DNA of 64,000 nucleotides from Microbulbifer sp. ALW1. Lineage in GTDB: Bacteria > Pseudomonadota > Gammaproteobacteria > Pseudomonadales > Cellvibrionaceae. A model generated the notes under the pieces. That model worked only from the letters and a program-made list of their open reading frames with translations. It searched no databases and was not told the origin of the DNA. The stretch lies in NCBI RefSeq assembly GCF_009903625.1, contig NZ_CP047569.1:454001-518000 (forward strand), given 5' to 3'. Shown here in pieces: positions 29,449-39,749 of the stretch (position 1 is the stretch's first letter; each line of letters starts with the position of its first letter). The position numbers and the translations under genes are program-made.

Positions 29449-29998
29449 CAGGTAAATATTCGCTCGCGCGCAAGCGGTAAAGGACGTGCTCCTGCATCGG
29501 ATGCCCCGACGGCAATGCAGGATGGAAAAAATTATCGCCCTGCCGCATGCCAAGTTTTTCCATCACACCACGGGAGCGCTTATTTCCCGGGACGGTGAAG
29601 GAAACAATTTCCGCGAGACCGAGTTGTTCGAATCCAACAAGTAAGCTCGCGCGGGCGGCCTCGGTTGCGTACCCCTTGCCCCAGAATGGCGCTGCGATAC
29701 GCCAGCCAATTTCCACCGCCGGCGCGAATGGCATATCGTCGGTCACATTTTTAATACCGATAAATCCCATAAACTGCTGATCTTCCAATCGCTCCAGCGC
29801 CCAGAATCCCCAGCCGTACTTTTCGATATGCGCGATCTGACGATTGATACCCGCATCGCTTTCCGCACGGCTCAACAAGGCCGGGAAAAATTCCATTACC
29901 CGCGGATCTGAATTCATTGCAGCAAACGGCTCGCGATCCGATTCCTGCCACTGACGCAGTAGCAGCCGTTCGGTTTTCGGCTGAATCGGGGTGACCAT
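29435..29998 (-). CDS. GNAT N-acetyltransferase, RimJ/RimL type
   Basis: This 187-residue protein has TERLLLRQW at the N terminus, WRIAAPFWGKGYATEAARA (acetyl-CoA pyrophosphate loop) and NKRSRGVMEKLGM, all typical of the RimJ/RimL GNAT branch. The acceptor is unknown. Its 3' end overlaps the comM stop by 14 bases on the other strand. It lies directly downstream of the metallo-beta-lactamase gene (3-base gap). Confidence 0.85.
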   Translation of the reverse strand: MVTPIQPKTERLLLRQWQESDREPFAAMNSDPRVMEFFPALLSRAESDAGINRQIAHIEKYGWGFWALERLEDQQFMGFIGIKNVTDDMPFAPAVEIGWRIAAPFWGKGYATEAARASLLVGFEQLGLAEIVSFTVPGNKRSRGVMEKLGMRQGDNFFHPALPSGHPMQEHVLYRLRASEYLPATPA

Positions 29999-30001
29999 TG
30001 C

Positions 30002-31382
<1,381 letters not shown>

Positions 31383-31401
31383 TAATCTGCCCGGTTTTCT
31401 C

Positions 31402-31863
31402 TCAGGTTTTGTGGCGTCTTGCCTGCATCAGCCAGCGATCCAGTTGATCGGCAAAGGCCTTGCGCTCCTGCTGCCCCAACGGCGGCGGCCCACCGGTATG
31501 TACCCCGCTGGAGCGCAGGGTTTCCATAAAGTCGCGCATGTTCAGGCGCGCGCGGATATTGGCCTTGGAATATTTTTCACCGCGGGGGTTGAGGGCAGTG
31601 GCGCCCTTATCGATCACTTCCGACGCCAGCGGAATATCTGCGGTAATAATCAGATCGCCTTCACTGCAGCGCTGCACGATTTCGTTGTCGGCGACATCGA
31701 AGCCGGAGGTGACCTGGACCGCGCGGATAAATTTTGACGGCGGCACCCGCACATACTGGTTGGCCACCAGGGTCATTTCCGTTTCGGTGCGCTCGGCGGC
31801 GCGAAACAGGATTTCCTTGATGACCGTGGGACAGGCGTCGGCATCGACCCAGATTTTCGGCAT
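31402..31863 (-). CDS. YaiI/YqxD family (DUF188) PIN-like protein
   Basis: This 153-residue protein starts [19 protein letters not shown] and contains [16 protein letters not shown] and [14 protein letters not shown], the hallmarks of DUF188. The fold is PIN-nuclease-like and the function is not established. Its start codon overlaps the DUF3565 stop by one base (TAATG), indicating coupled translation. Confidence 0.92.
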   Translation of the reverse strand: MPKIWVDADACPTVIKEILFRAAERTETEMTLVANQYVRVPPSKFIRAVQVTSGFDVADNEIVQRCSEGDLIITADIPLASEVIDKGATALNPRGEKYSKANIRARLNMRDFMETLRSSGVHTGGPPPLGQQERKAFADQLDRWLMQARRHKT

Positions 31864-32084
31864 TAATGGTGATCTCGCGGTTGATGGTCGACGGGGGCGC
31901 CCTCGTCGCATTTTTTGCAATCGAGCCGGTAACCCAGCATTTGCTGGCGGCCTTCGATGGAGGTAACCCACGGACGATTTTGCCACGGTGGATCGTGCCG
32001 CACATGCTGGTTATGACCACAGGCCAGCTGTGCCACCCAGTGGTCATCTTCGTCGCGGTGATAACCGGTGATGGGTTGGAGCAT
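31863..32084 (-). CDS. DUF3565 family protein
   Basis: This 73-residue protein has DUF3565 features: [38 protein letters not shown], with a possible metal site made of the CGHNQHVRH cluster and the C-terminal CKKCDEGAP pair. Function is unknown. It is the first gene of a two-gene unit with the DUF188 gene and starts next to a terminator. Confidence 0.85.
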   Translation of the reverse strand: MLQPITGYHRDEDDHWVAQLACGHNQHVRHDPPWQNRPWVTSIEGRQQMLGYRLDCKKCDEGAPVDHQPRDHH

Positions 32085-32113
32085 AAAAAAGGCACCTCAA
32101 TTGAGGTGCCTTT
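32085..32113 (-). terminator. Terminator of the NCS2 permease gene
   Basis: AAAGGCACCTC and GAGGTGCCTTT form a perfect stem followed on the minus strand by a run of six T residues. It separates the permease from the DUF3565 gene. Confidence 0.9.
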
Positions 32114-32142
32114 ATAGACAAATTATCCGGCCAGGTAAAAAG

Positions 32143-33579
32143 TTAATCCGCTACTTCGCGACCGCCGCCTACCTCCGCTTTATTGCGCTCCTGCTCGCCC
32201 CCCTGCGCTTGTGTACGCCATTTGGGCAGGCTGCCGTTGATGCACACCAGCAGGAATATCGCCGCACCCAGCGCGGTCCACACGTCGAACATCGCCAGCA
32301 TATAGCCCGTAATCAGCGCGCACACCATTTCCAGTGGTTTCTTCACCAGCGGTACCGCCACAAGGATGCAGGCAAATGCCGTCAGTGCCAGGGTCAACAT
32401 CAGCGCAATGCTCATCAGCGGCTTAATCAGGCTGATCCAGGGCCAGCACAGGTAGATAAACGGCAACCCGAACACATAGTAGGAACCGATACCGCTGCGC
32501 AGGTTGCGCACCTTGTCGCGGCCAGTGCCCCACGCCTGCACAATCACCGCATGTACGCCGGTCCATAGCACGCCCTGGAAGGGAAACAGCGGCGCTATGA
32601 CCGCAGACACGCCATTGCGCGCGGCAACCGCCACCTGAGTGCGTTCAAAGTCGAGGTGTACCGGATCGTCGCTGCGTGCCGGCTGGGCACTGCGGATCAT
32701 CTCTGAGCCGGTGATAAAGTCGCCAAATACGATGACGTAGGCCACAAACGCCAGAGGCAAAACCTCGAGATACATGACCGCGGGCGGCCAGCCAATCGAC
32801 AGCGGCGACACCTTGGCGAGCATTTCCGGCACCGGTGGCAGCAGCCAACCCCATTGAATCGTGAATTGCACTTCCCCCACTGCCAGGCCCACAAAGGCCG
32901 CCGCGAGAAAACCTGGCAACAGGCCGAGGCTGCAGATGGCATCCACCAATGGGCTTTTGGCCCGCAGCCTCTGAATCGGCCCGGAGAAGGTGAACAGCAA
33001 TGCTACCAGCAGAGCAGCAGTGGCACTGATCGGATGGCTCTCGAACAACGCCACGTCTTTCACGAATACCCGGTCCAGCGCCGAGATGGCAGCGCCGAAG
33101 ATAATTCCCGCCTTGAGTGCCGCCGGCAGCGACGCCATCACCCGGCGCGACAGCCCAGTCAGGCTGAAGAACAGCAGGATAGCCGCGAGGCAGAGCGACA
33201 GTGCGGTCATCGCCTGGAAACGCTCGGGGCCCTCGGGATAACTGCTGACAATGAACGTCAGCGCGAGGGGGAAAGTCGGCGTCAGCATACCCGGGGCAAA
33301 GGGCTCACCGAACAGCAGGAAGGAGGTGCACAACACGGTATTCGCCAGCATGATCAGCGCTACCGCTTCTTCGAAGCTGAGACCGAAGTAGCCGATCAGT
33401 ACCGGTGCCATGATCATGCTGGTGCCGCTGGCGACTACCAGACCCTGAATCAATTGCGAGGGCACTACTTTCAGATGCAGGAAGGGTATACAGAGGTTGA
33501 AGGGTCCCCAGCGCCAGCCACCGGCCCCATTACGGGTGCCGGCACTGACACCCGGTTCTTTCTCGGGCGTCGTATTCAT
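32143..33579 (-). CDS. NCS2-family (xanthine/uracil permease-like) transporter
   Basis: This ~478-residue membrane protein has 12-14 hydrophobic segments and an NCS2-like layout, with a long loop around FGDFITGSEMIRSAQPARSDD and a region ARNGVSAVIAPLFPFQG corresponding to the transport core. It lacks an obvious canonical QH or NQ/D signature that would fix the substrate, so I call only the superfamily. I chose ATG 33579; an 18-residue upstream extension is possible. The neighbouring XRE gene is also on the minus strand. Confidence 0.7.
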   Translation of the reverse strand: MNTTPEKEPGVSAGTRNGAGGWRWGPFNLCIPFLHLKVVPSQLIQGLVVASGTSMIMAPVLIGYFGLSFEEAVALIMLANTVLCTSFLLFGEPFAPGMLTPTFPLALTFIVSSYPEGPERFQAMTALSLCLAAILLFFSLTGLSRRVMASLPAALKAGIIFGAAISALDRVFVKDVALFESHPISATAALLVALLFTFSGPIQRLRAKSPLVDAICSLGLLPGFLAAAFVGLAVGEVQFTIQWGWLLPPVPEMLAKVSPLSIGWPPAVMYLEVLPLAFVAYVIVFGDFITGSEMIRSAQPARSDDPVHLDFERTQVAVAARNGVSAVIAPLFPFQGVLWTGVHAVIVQAWGTGRDKVRNLRSGIGSYYVFGLPFIYLCWPWISLIKPLMSIALMLTLALTAFACILVAVPLVKKPLEMVCALITGYMLAMFDVWTALGAAIFLLVCINGSLPKWRTQAQGGEQERNKAEVGGGREVAD

Positions 33580-33696
33580 CGCTAAGCTCTCGTTATTGTT
33601 TTCTATCGCTTTGAGCTTAGGCGCGGCCCTCACCAGCCGCCATTATTCGACAGGTAATCAAAACCCGTCGTTACGACCGCAAGATACATTCGTTAG

Positions 33697-34566
33697 TTAC
33701 AACCCGGACATCAGCGGCCGGTAGAGCAGCGGATGATCGGCCGGCACCGCCGCCAGTTCCTCGTCGGTCACCACCCGCTGTTTGTCATCCCGGTAGATAC
33801 GGCCGATCAGCAGTCGCGGCTGTACCAGTTGCGAGGTGGAGGAAAGCGTGTCGTTGTAGACGGTGAGATTGACGATGCCGGTATCGGTGGTGAGGGCCAG
33901 GGGGTAATCGCTGGTGTGAATCAAGCGGCGTCCCAGCTGCTGCCAGTTCTCAGGCAGTGCGCCCGCCTGCTCCAGCCGCTCGAGCATGGCCCACCCCTTG
34001 GGATCGTCACTCTGCAGGGTTTCCATCGTCAGATACAGCGCCAGGCCGCAGGTCAGCGCCGTACCATTGTGCAGTTGCGGCCGCAGCCCGCCGGGATGCA
34101 TCACCAGCTCGTAAACATTGGGATCTTCCAGTAGCGCCGGGTCTATTCGCGGCAGGAAAAACGCCAGCCAGGCGCGATTGACCGAAATCACCCGCCCGAA
34201 GTTGTCCAGCGCGAAGGCCGGCTCCGGTTCGGCGCGACGCATGGCATTCTGCATCGACTTGTTCATCCACACCGCCAGTTCCGGGGAATCGAATACCGAT
34301 TGGTCGGCGGAGAATCCGGCGGCAGTCAGCAGATAAGCGCGGTCGCGACCGCTCAGGCCAAAACAGTCCGCCAGCGCTGCGGCCACCAGCCGCGAGGGCT
34401 GGGAGCGGCCGGTTTCCAAAAAGCTGATATGCCGGGTGGACACCCCGAGCCGCTCCGACAATTCCTCCTGGGACATCCCCAGGGTTTTGCGCCAGAAATG
34501 CATCAGGCGCCCGAAAGCGCTCTCTCCCCGGGATTGCTCCACCAGCGTCAGCGGTGTGGTCTTCAT
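33697..34566 (-). CDS. XRE-family regulator with MmyB-like ligand domain
   Basis: This 289-residue protein has an N-terminal helix-turn-helix (MSQEELSERLGVSTRHISFLETGRS) and a C-terminal MmyB-like domain (NFGRVISVNRAWLAFF and GTALTCGLALYLTMETLQ). Such regulators often sense small ligands and control nearby oxidoreductases or transporters. The NCS2 permease downstream is a natural candidate target. Confidence 0.87.
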   Translation of the reverse strand: MKTTPLTLVEQSRGESAFGRLMHFWRKTLGMSQEELSERLGVSTRHISFLETGRSQPSRLVAAALADCFGLSGRDRAYLLTAAGFSADQSVFDSPELAVWMNKSMQNAMRRAEPEPAFALDNFGRVISVNRAWLAFFLPRIDPALLEDPNVYELVMHPGGLRPQLHNGTALTCGLALYLTMETLQSDDPKGWAMLERLEQAGALPENWQQLGRRLIHTSDYPLALTTDTGIVNLTVYNDTLSSTSQLVQPRLLIGRIYRDDKQRVVTDEELAAVPADHPLLYRPLMSGL

Positions 34567-34736
34567 ATGGGTTGATCCTTGTAATTCTTATCTTATCTTT
34601 GATCTGACTCTCATCGACTTGCTGTTCAATATAAATCCAACCGGAAGCCACCGCTAGACGCAGCCAAGCACTCACACCACTGGTAGAATCCCCCCATTCC
34701 CGATCACGATCAGCTGTACCCCGACTAGTTTTCCCT

Positions 34737-36770
34737 ATGACCAAGCTCAATCCCCGCCAGGCGGAAGCCGTCAAATACATCGACGGACCCTGCCTGGTTC
34801 TGGCCGGCGCCGGCTCCGGCAAGACCAGTGTAATTACGCGAAAAATCGCCTATCTGATCGAACAATGCGGCTATCAGGCGCGAAATATCGCCGCCCTGAC
34901 CTTTACCAACAAGGCCGCACGGGAGATGAAGGAGCGGGTCGGCAAGCTGATCACCGGCCCCGACGGCAAGAAATCCAAGGCCTCCCACGGCCTCACCGTA
35001 TCCACCTTCCACAACCTCGGCCTGAATATCCTGCGCAAGGAATACCGCGCCGCCGGCTTCAAACCCGGCTTTTCAATTTTTGACTCGGAAGACGCCCGCA
35101 GCCTGATCAAGGAGCTGATGCTGCGCGACGGCGACCTGGACACCGACCTGCTGGACCGGGTGCAGAACCAGATTTCCAACTGGAAGAACGACATGCTGTC
35201 CCCGCGCAAGGCGCTGGAAACCGCCCAGAGCCCGGGGGAGCAGGCCATGGCGGTGGCTTACGGGCGCTATTGCGACGCCCTCAAGGCCTACAACTCGGTG
35301 GATTTTGACGACCTGATCATGATCCCGGTGCAGCTGTTCGATTCCGATCCCGAGCTGCTGCAGCGCTGGCGGAAAAAGATCCGCTACCTGCTGGTGGACG
35401 AGTATCAGGACACCAACAGCTCCCAGTATCTGCTGGTGAAAATGCTGGTAGGCAGCCGCGGCGGCCTCACCGTGGTGGGCGACGACGACCAGTCGATCTA
35501 CGCCTGGCGCGGCGCGCGCCCGGAAAACATGAGCCAGCTGAAGCAGGACTACCCCAACCTGCGCCTGATCAAACTGGAGCAGAACTACCGCTCCACCAGC
35601 CGCATCCTCAAGGTGGCCAACCACCTGATCGCGCACAACCCGCACGAATTCGACAAGGCACTCTGGTCCGACAAGGGCCTGGGCGATGAAATCCGCGTGC
35701 TCAAGGTGGCCAACGAAAACGAGGAAGCGGAGCGCGTCGCCAACGAGATCTTCCTGCAGAAGGCTCGTCGCGGCTGCAAATTCATGGATTTTGCAGTGCT
35801 CTACCGCGGTAACCACCAGGCGCGGCTAATCGAGATGAAGCTGCAGGAAAACCAGATTCCCTACCAGATGTCCGGCGGCACCAGCTTCTTTGCGCGCGCG
35901 GAGATCAAGGACGTAATGGCCTACCTGCGCCTGCTGGTGAACCCGGACGACGACAACGCCTTCCTGCGTATCATCAACACCCCGCGCCGCCAGATCGGCA
36001 CCAGCAGCCTCGAGGCCCTGGGCAACTATGCCAAAGGCCGCGAGATTTCGATGCTGCGCGCCTGTTCCGAAATCGGCTTCAAGGAGCACATCACCGAGGC
36101 GGGTTACGAGCGCCTCGACCGCTTCTCCCAGTGGCTGGAAGGGGTCGCACGCAACTGCCGTGACAACAACCCGGAAACCGCCCTGCGCGAAATGCTCGAC
36201 GACATCGACTACGCCGGCTGGCTATCACAGAACGCGAGCAGCGAGAAGGTCGCCGAAAAGCGCATGGAGAACGTTTACTGGCTGCTGGACAGCCTGATGA
36301 AAACCATGGAAGGCACCGACGACGAGCTGGAACAGGACGTGCGCCTGGAGCAGGCCATCTCCAAGCTGATCCTGCGGGACATGCTCGACCGCCAGGAGGA
36401 AGAGGAAGCCACCGACAAGGTCAGCCTGATGACCCTCCACGCATCCAAGGGTCTGGAGTACCCCCACGTGTTCATGATCGGCATGGAAGAAAACCTGCTG
36501 CCCCACCGCAACAGCATCGAAGACGACAATATCCAGGAAGAACGGCGACTGACCTACGTGGGCATTACCCGCGCCCAGCGCACCCTGACCATGACCCTGG
36601 CGGGCAAGCGCAAGATGTTCGGCGAGAACCAGGACACCACCCCGAGCCGCTTCCTCGACGAACTGCCGCAGGAAGACTGCGTGTTCGAGGGCTTCGGCAA
36701 GGCCACGCCGGAGCAGAACCAGGCCAAGGGCGCGGAGACGCTGGGCTCACTGTTGAGTATGTTTGACTGA
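34737..36770 (+). CDS. rep: ATP-dependent DNA helicase Rep
   Basis: This 677-residue superfamily 1A helicase unwinds DNA ahead of the replication fork. Walker A is LAGAGSGKTSVIT near residue 23, motif II DEYQDTNSSQY at about residue 220, and GDDDQSIYAWRGA, LEQNYRS and VSLMTLHASKGLEYPHVF are seen. Length and the C-terminal KMFGENQDTTPSRFL region fit Rep better than UvrD. Confidence 0.95.
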   Translation: MTKLNPRQAEAVKYIDGPCLVLAGAGSGKTSVITRKIAYLIEQCGYQARNIAALTFTNKAAREMKERVGKLITGPDGKKSKASHGLTVSTFHNLGLNILRKEYRAAGFKPGFSIFDSEDARSLIKELMLRDGDLDTDLLDRVQNQISNWKNDMLSPRKALETAQSPGEQAMAVAYGRYCDALKAYNSVDFDDLIMIPVQLFDSDPELLQRWRKKIRYLLVDEYQDTNSSQYLLVKMLVGSRGGLTVVGDDDQSIYAWRGARPENMSQLKQDYPNLRLIKLEQNYRSTSRILKVANHLIAHNPHEFDKALWSDKGLGDEIRVLKVANENEEAERVANEIFLQKARRGCKFMDFAVLYRGNHQARLIEMKLQENQIPYQMSGGTSFFARAEIKDVMAYLRLLVNPDDDNAFLRIINTPRRQIGTSSLEALGNYAKGREISMLRACSEIGFKEHITEAGYERLDRFSQWLEGVARNCRDNNPETALREMLDDIDYAGWLSQNASSEKVAEKRMENVYWLLDSLMKTMEGTDDELEQDVRLEQAISKLILRDMLDRQEEEEATDKVSLMTLHASKGLEYPHVFMIGMEENLLPHRNSIEDDNIQEERRLTYVGITRAQRTLTMTLAGKRKMFGENQDTTPSRFLDELPQEDCVFEGFGKATPEQNQAKGAETLGSLLSMFD

Positions 36771-36800
36771 CGTCCACCAAACCCCAATCGCCAGACACAA

Positions 36801-36826
36801 AAAAGCCGCTCATTGAGCGGCTTTTT
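36801..36826. terminator. Bidirectional terminator between rep and cytochrome c5
   Basis: AAAAGCCGCTC and GAGCGGCTTTT form a symmetric stem with T runs on both strands. It serves both convergent genes. Confidence 0.92.
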
Positions 36827-36848
36827 CGATGCATCGGTAAGCTCTCAC

Positions 36849-37268
36849 TTACTTGCTGTTTTCCACCATATGGTCAACAGCGGCCTTCACCTCATCGTCT
36901 GAACAGGTCATACACAGACCTTTCGCCGGCATGGCGTTGAAGCCATTCAGCGCGTGGGTGTAGAGCGTGTCCATACCCTTGGCAACGCGAGGACCCCAGG
37001 CGCCGGCATCGCCGAACTTGGGAGCACCGGCCGCGCCGGTACCGTGACAGGCCGCGCAATGCGCGCCGTACACATCGCTACCACTGCGGGCACCGCCGGA
37101 GGAAGCTGCTGCCGCAGGCGCCGCTGCCGCACACTCATCCCCTTTCATACAGGTTTTGCCGGCCGGGGCCAGACGCTCAGCGATCTGCTCATCCACAGAC
37201 TGCGCCACGGCTACTGCTGCGCCAGCCACTACGGCCAGCGCCGCTACAAAATTCAATACAACTTTCAT
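36849..37268 (-). CDS. Cytochrome c5-type monoheme protein
   Basis: This 139-residue periplasmic protein has a signal peptide, an Ala-rich linker and one heme site (Cys71-x-x-Cys74-His75 in CAACHG) with the axial Met at about residue 113 (GFNAMPAKG). A Cys pair (Cys119, Cys122 in CMTCSDDE) is the disulfide typical of cytochrome c5. It probably carries electrons to a terminal oxidase or reductase. The Cys40/Cys46 pair in the linker is unusual and could be a second disulfide. Confidence 0.9.
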   Translation of the reverse strand: MKVVLNFVAALAVVAGAAVAVAQSVDEQIAERLAPAGKTCMKGDECAAAAPAAAASSGGARSGSDVYGAHCAACHGTGAAGAPKFGDAGAWGPRVAKGMDTLYTHALNGFNAMPAKGLCMTCSDDEVKAAVDHMVENSK

Positions 37269-37518
37269 CCATTCCCCCTAAAGGCCTTGTCTGATGGCCT
37301 GTAGTATTCCGGCGGAGATGCCACATACTTCTACCAGCCGCGCATTATAAGCATAGCGCCGCCCCCTGCGAAGGCCCCCGAGGCCCATTGCTGTCGACAC
37401 CTGGTGACCAATTTCCCGATTCACCGTGAATTCGGGGAAATTGAACCTGCTTTCAGCGGGAACGCTAGACTGTTTCGTACCAATGGACAAACTTGCCAGC
37501 GACCGCAGAGGTACCCCC

Positions 37519-38499
37519 ATGATCGAAAGGAATCACGATCAAAGCGCGCGCCAGTTGATCACTCTCACCCTGTATTTTTCCATGGCACTGCTGCTGTTGC
37601 CCTCCCGTGCCGACGCCACAGAGGGTGGTATCGGCTATTACGTTCCGGGCACCATGGCCACCCTGATCGACCGCGCGCCGGTGCAGACCGGTTGGGTAGT
37701 TAAGCCCCAGTACATGCACTACAGCGGAGACTTCAGTGCCTCCGCGGATACGCCACTCGCTGGGCTGGTGGTCGCCGGTGTCGATGTGGACATTGATGCC
37801 TTCGCTCCGGGTCTGCTTTACACCTTCGAGGAAACCCTACTCGGCGCCAAATACACCCTTGGCGCCTTCCCTTCCTGGGTGGACGTTACCGTTACCGGTA
37901 CCATCGAAAGCGATTTAGGTGATTTCAGCCGGCGGGATTCGGTCTCGGGGCTCGGTGATACCACCCTGATTCCGGCGCTGATGGCCTGGCAGGAGGGCTG
38001 CTGGCAATACAATTTCATGTTCGCGATCCACGCCCCCACCGGTGACTACGAGGTTGGCCGATTAGCCAACGAGGGGCTCAATTACTGGGCCGTCGATCCC
38101 GTAGTTGGCATTGCGTATAGCAACCTAGAGGCCGGGTTCAACGCCTCGGTGTTTAGCGGTGTGATGTTCAATGCCGAAAACTCAGACACCGACTACCGCA
38201 GCGGCCGCACCTTTCACCTGGACGCCAGCGTGCAACAGATGATCAAGGCCGGATCCGGATTCGTCACCCTGGGGCTCAACGGCTTCTGGGGCCAGCAATT
38301 CAGCCCGGATCGCAACCCCGGTCGCTTTGTGGATGAGTTCAAAATGCGCTCTTCCGGCATCGGCCCGGTGGTCGGCTATATGCTCCCCATGGGCAAAGAC
38401 AACATCCTGGTGGAGCTCAGCTGGCTACCGCAGACAGACACCCGGAACACCACCGATGGCGACTATGTGTGGCTCAAGTTTGTGTACCAGTGGCAATGA
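37519..38499 (+). CDS. SphA/MetA-pathway family outer-membrane protein
   Basis: This 326-residue protein has a signal peptide (LITLTLYFSMALLLLPSRADA) and a beta-barrel with the SphA/phenol-MetA family pattern: GGIGYYVPGTMATLIDRAPVQTGW, GLGDTTLIPALMAW, YMLPMGKDNILVELSWLPQ and a C-terminal VYQW ending in an aromatic residue. Members are suspected porins for aromatic or hydrophobic compounds. I chose ATG 37519 because AGAGGT lies just upstream. Confidence 0.82.
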   Translation: MIERNHDQSARQLITLTLYFSMALLLLPSRADATEGGIGYYVPGTMATLIDRAPVQTGWVVKPQYMHYSGDFSASADTPLAGLVVAGVDVDIDAFAPGLLYTFEETLLGAKYTLGAFPSWVDVTVTGTIESDLGDFSRRDSVSGLGDTTLIPALMAWQEGCWQYNFMFAIHAPTGDYEVGRLANEGLNYWAVDPVVGIAYSNLEAGFNASVFSGVMFNAENSDTDYRSGRTFHLDASVQQMIKAGSGFVTLGLNGFWGQQFSPDRNPGRFVDEFKMRSSGIGPVVGYMLPMGKDNILVELSWLPQTDTRNTTDGDYVWLKFVYQWQ

Positions 38500-38614
38500 C
38501 CCGTACAAAACCCCAATCCGTGCTTTGCCCGGTCCGGGTGCTTCTGTATAATCCGCGTCCGCGCCGGGGTTCGGTAACCCATTGATTTGGCGCGAATTTG
38601 ACCAACAGTGTCAA

Positions 38615-38691
38615 CCGCCCGTAGCTCAGCTGGATAGAGCGTTGCCCTCCGGAGGCAAAGGTCAGAGGTTCGAATCCTCTCGGGCGGGCCA
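38615..38691 (+). tRNA. tRNA-Arg (anticodon CCG)
   Basis: This 77-base tRNA has a perfect 7-bp acceptor stem (CCGCCCG/CGGGCGG), TA at positions 8-9, D stem GCTC/GAGC, anticodon loop CTCCGGA on stem TTGCC/GGCAA, T arm AGAGG-TTCGAAT-CCTCT and an encoded CCA end. The anticodon is CCG, so it reads CGG arginine codons. It borders a repeat block and the integron cassette array. Confidence 0.96.
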
Positions 38692-38699
38692 TATAAAAG

Positions 38700-38730
38700 A
38701 AAAGGCCACCCAAAGGGTGGCCTTTTCTTT
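38700..38730 (+). terminator. Terminator after tRNA-Arg
   Basis: AAAAGGCCACCC and GGGTGGCCTTTT form a perfect stem followed by more T residues, 9 bases after the tRNA. Confidence 0.9.
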
Positions 38731-38733
38731 TAT

Positions 38734-39034
38734 ACCGTCCCAAGCCCTAGGGCTTCGACCAATTCCCAGGTTCGAGCCGGAGGCGCAAAGCGCCGGAGAC
38801 CAGCGAGCCCGAAGGGCGAAGCTAATCCTCTCGGGCGACTTTACTCTTATACCTCTCAAGCCCCAGGGTTTCGCCCAACTCCCAGGTCCGAGCCGGAGGC
38901 GCAAAGCGCCGGAGACCAGCGAGCCCAAAGGGCGAAGCTAATCCTCTCGGCTGCCTTTACTCGTATATCGTCCCAAGCCCCAAAGCTTCCCCCAATTCCC
39001 AGATTCGACTCGCAGACGCAAAGCGCCGGGCGCT
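38734..39034. repeat. Three tandem ~116-bp repeats with tRNA-derived sequence
   Basis: Three direct copies start near 38734, 38851 and 38967, with a period of 116-117 bases. The core GGCGCAAAGCGCCGGAGACC is identical in copies 1 and 2 (at 38782 and 38898), and copy 3 is degenerate and truncated by the cassette array. Each of the first two ends with AATCCTCTCGG, the same bases as the T-arm and acceptor end of the adjacent tRNA-Arg. They look like decayed duplicated tRNA tails. Confidence 0.75.
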
Positions 39035-39042
39035 TGTTAAAA
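39015..39042 (-). other. Truncated attC site after the DinB gene
   Basis: TTTTAAC followed by AAGCGCCCGGCGC begins like an attC right after the gene stop, but the 3' half is missing and merges into the tandem repeats. It marks the array edge. Confidence 0.45.
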
Positions 39043-39570
39043 CCGGGAATCACTCGGGATACACATCAGCAGGTCGGTAGCCCCTATATCATACCCAAGC
39101 TGGCTAAAGAGAGTGCTAACCTGCCCCCGGTGATGTGTTTGGTGATTAAAAATATGCTGAACAAGGTGACCAAAATTTTTACTAAACACATCACCTTGCG
39201 TATTACGATAGGTTAATGAGGAGTCAGCGTCTGATTGCGTTATCTCTTTTGAAAGATTTACGAAAATTTCATCGATAAGTTTTCTTTCACTACGCAGAGC
39301 AGATAAATCACAATGACGAATTTCTGCGAGAGATTCAGGTTGACTTATTTCTCTCACATGGACCAGCGATGAAAAGTTGCTAGGATGTTCTGAAAAGCGC
39401 TTTAACCAAATAATGTCGCCGACGAGAATATGGTTAAGCGTGCCCAGAATCGACCCAAAAAACGCGCCTCTATCTTCAGCTAATTCAGACGTACTGAGAT
39501 TTTCAGCAGAAATGTAAATCCTCTCATTCATCCATTGATTGTATTGTGCCAGTAACTCAAAGGCTTTCAT
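39037..39570 (-). CDS. DinB family protein (cassette 8)
   Basis: This 177-residue protein is a DinB/YfiT-like four-helix bundle. The metal-binding His residues appear in FFGSILGTLNHILVGDIIW and in LVQHIFNHQTHHRGQVSTL. DinB proteins are often thiol transferases or damage-inducible enzymes; the exact role is unknown. It is the last gene of the cassette array and is AT-rich, unlike the surrounding chromosome. Confidence 0.85.
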   Translation of the reverse strand: MKAFELLAQYNQWMNERIYISAENLSTSELAEDRGAFFGSILGTLNHILVGDIIWLKRFSEHPSNFSSLVHVREISQPESLAEIRHCDLSALRSERKLIDEIFVNLSKEITQSDADSSLTYRNTQGDVFSKNFGHLVQHIFNHQTHHRGQVSTLFSQLGYDIGATDLLMCIPSDSRF

Positions 39571-39590
39571 TCTTGGATCTGCCTCAATTG

Positions 39591-39736
39591 GTTATAACTT
39601 CCAAATAAATAGCGAGCAATTTTTTGCGCGTTGAACGCGGTGCGAGGCAGCGCCATTTAGCACCTCAAAGTCAATTAGATGGAGGTGTGTGCAAAAGCGG
39701 AGTAGGTTCCAGGGCCGAAGCCCGGCTTTGTTAGGC
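39591..39736 (-). other. attC site of cassette 7
   Basis: It begins on the minus strand with GCCTAAC-AAAGCCGGGCTTCGGCCC and ends in the palindromic GTTATAAC. It is a long attC (146 bp) with internal hairpins. Confidence 0.75.
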
Positions 39737-39749
39737 GCGGTTCTCGCAC

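Noticed and set aside
38734..39034. A CRISPR-like array in the tandem repeats
   Set aside because: The repeats are ~116 bases, directly adjacent and without unique spacers, so they are tandem duplications, not CRISPR.
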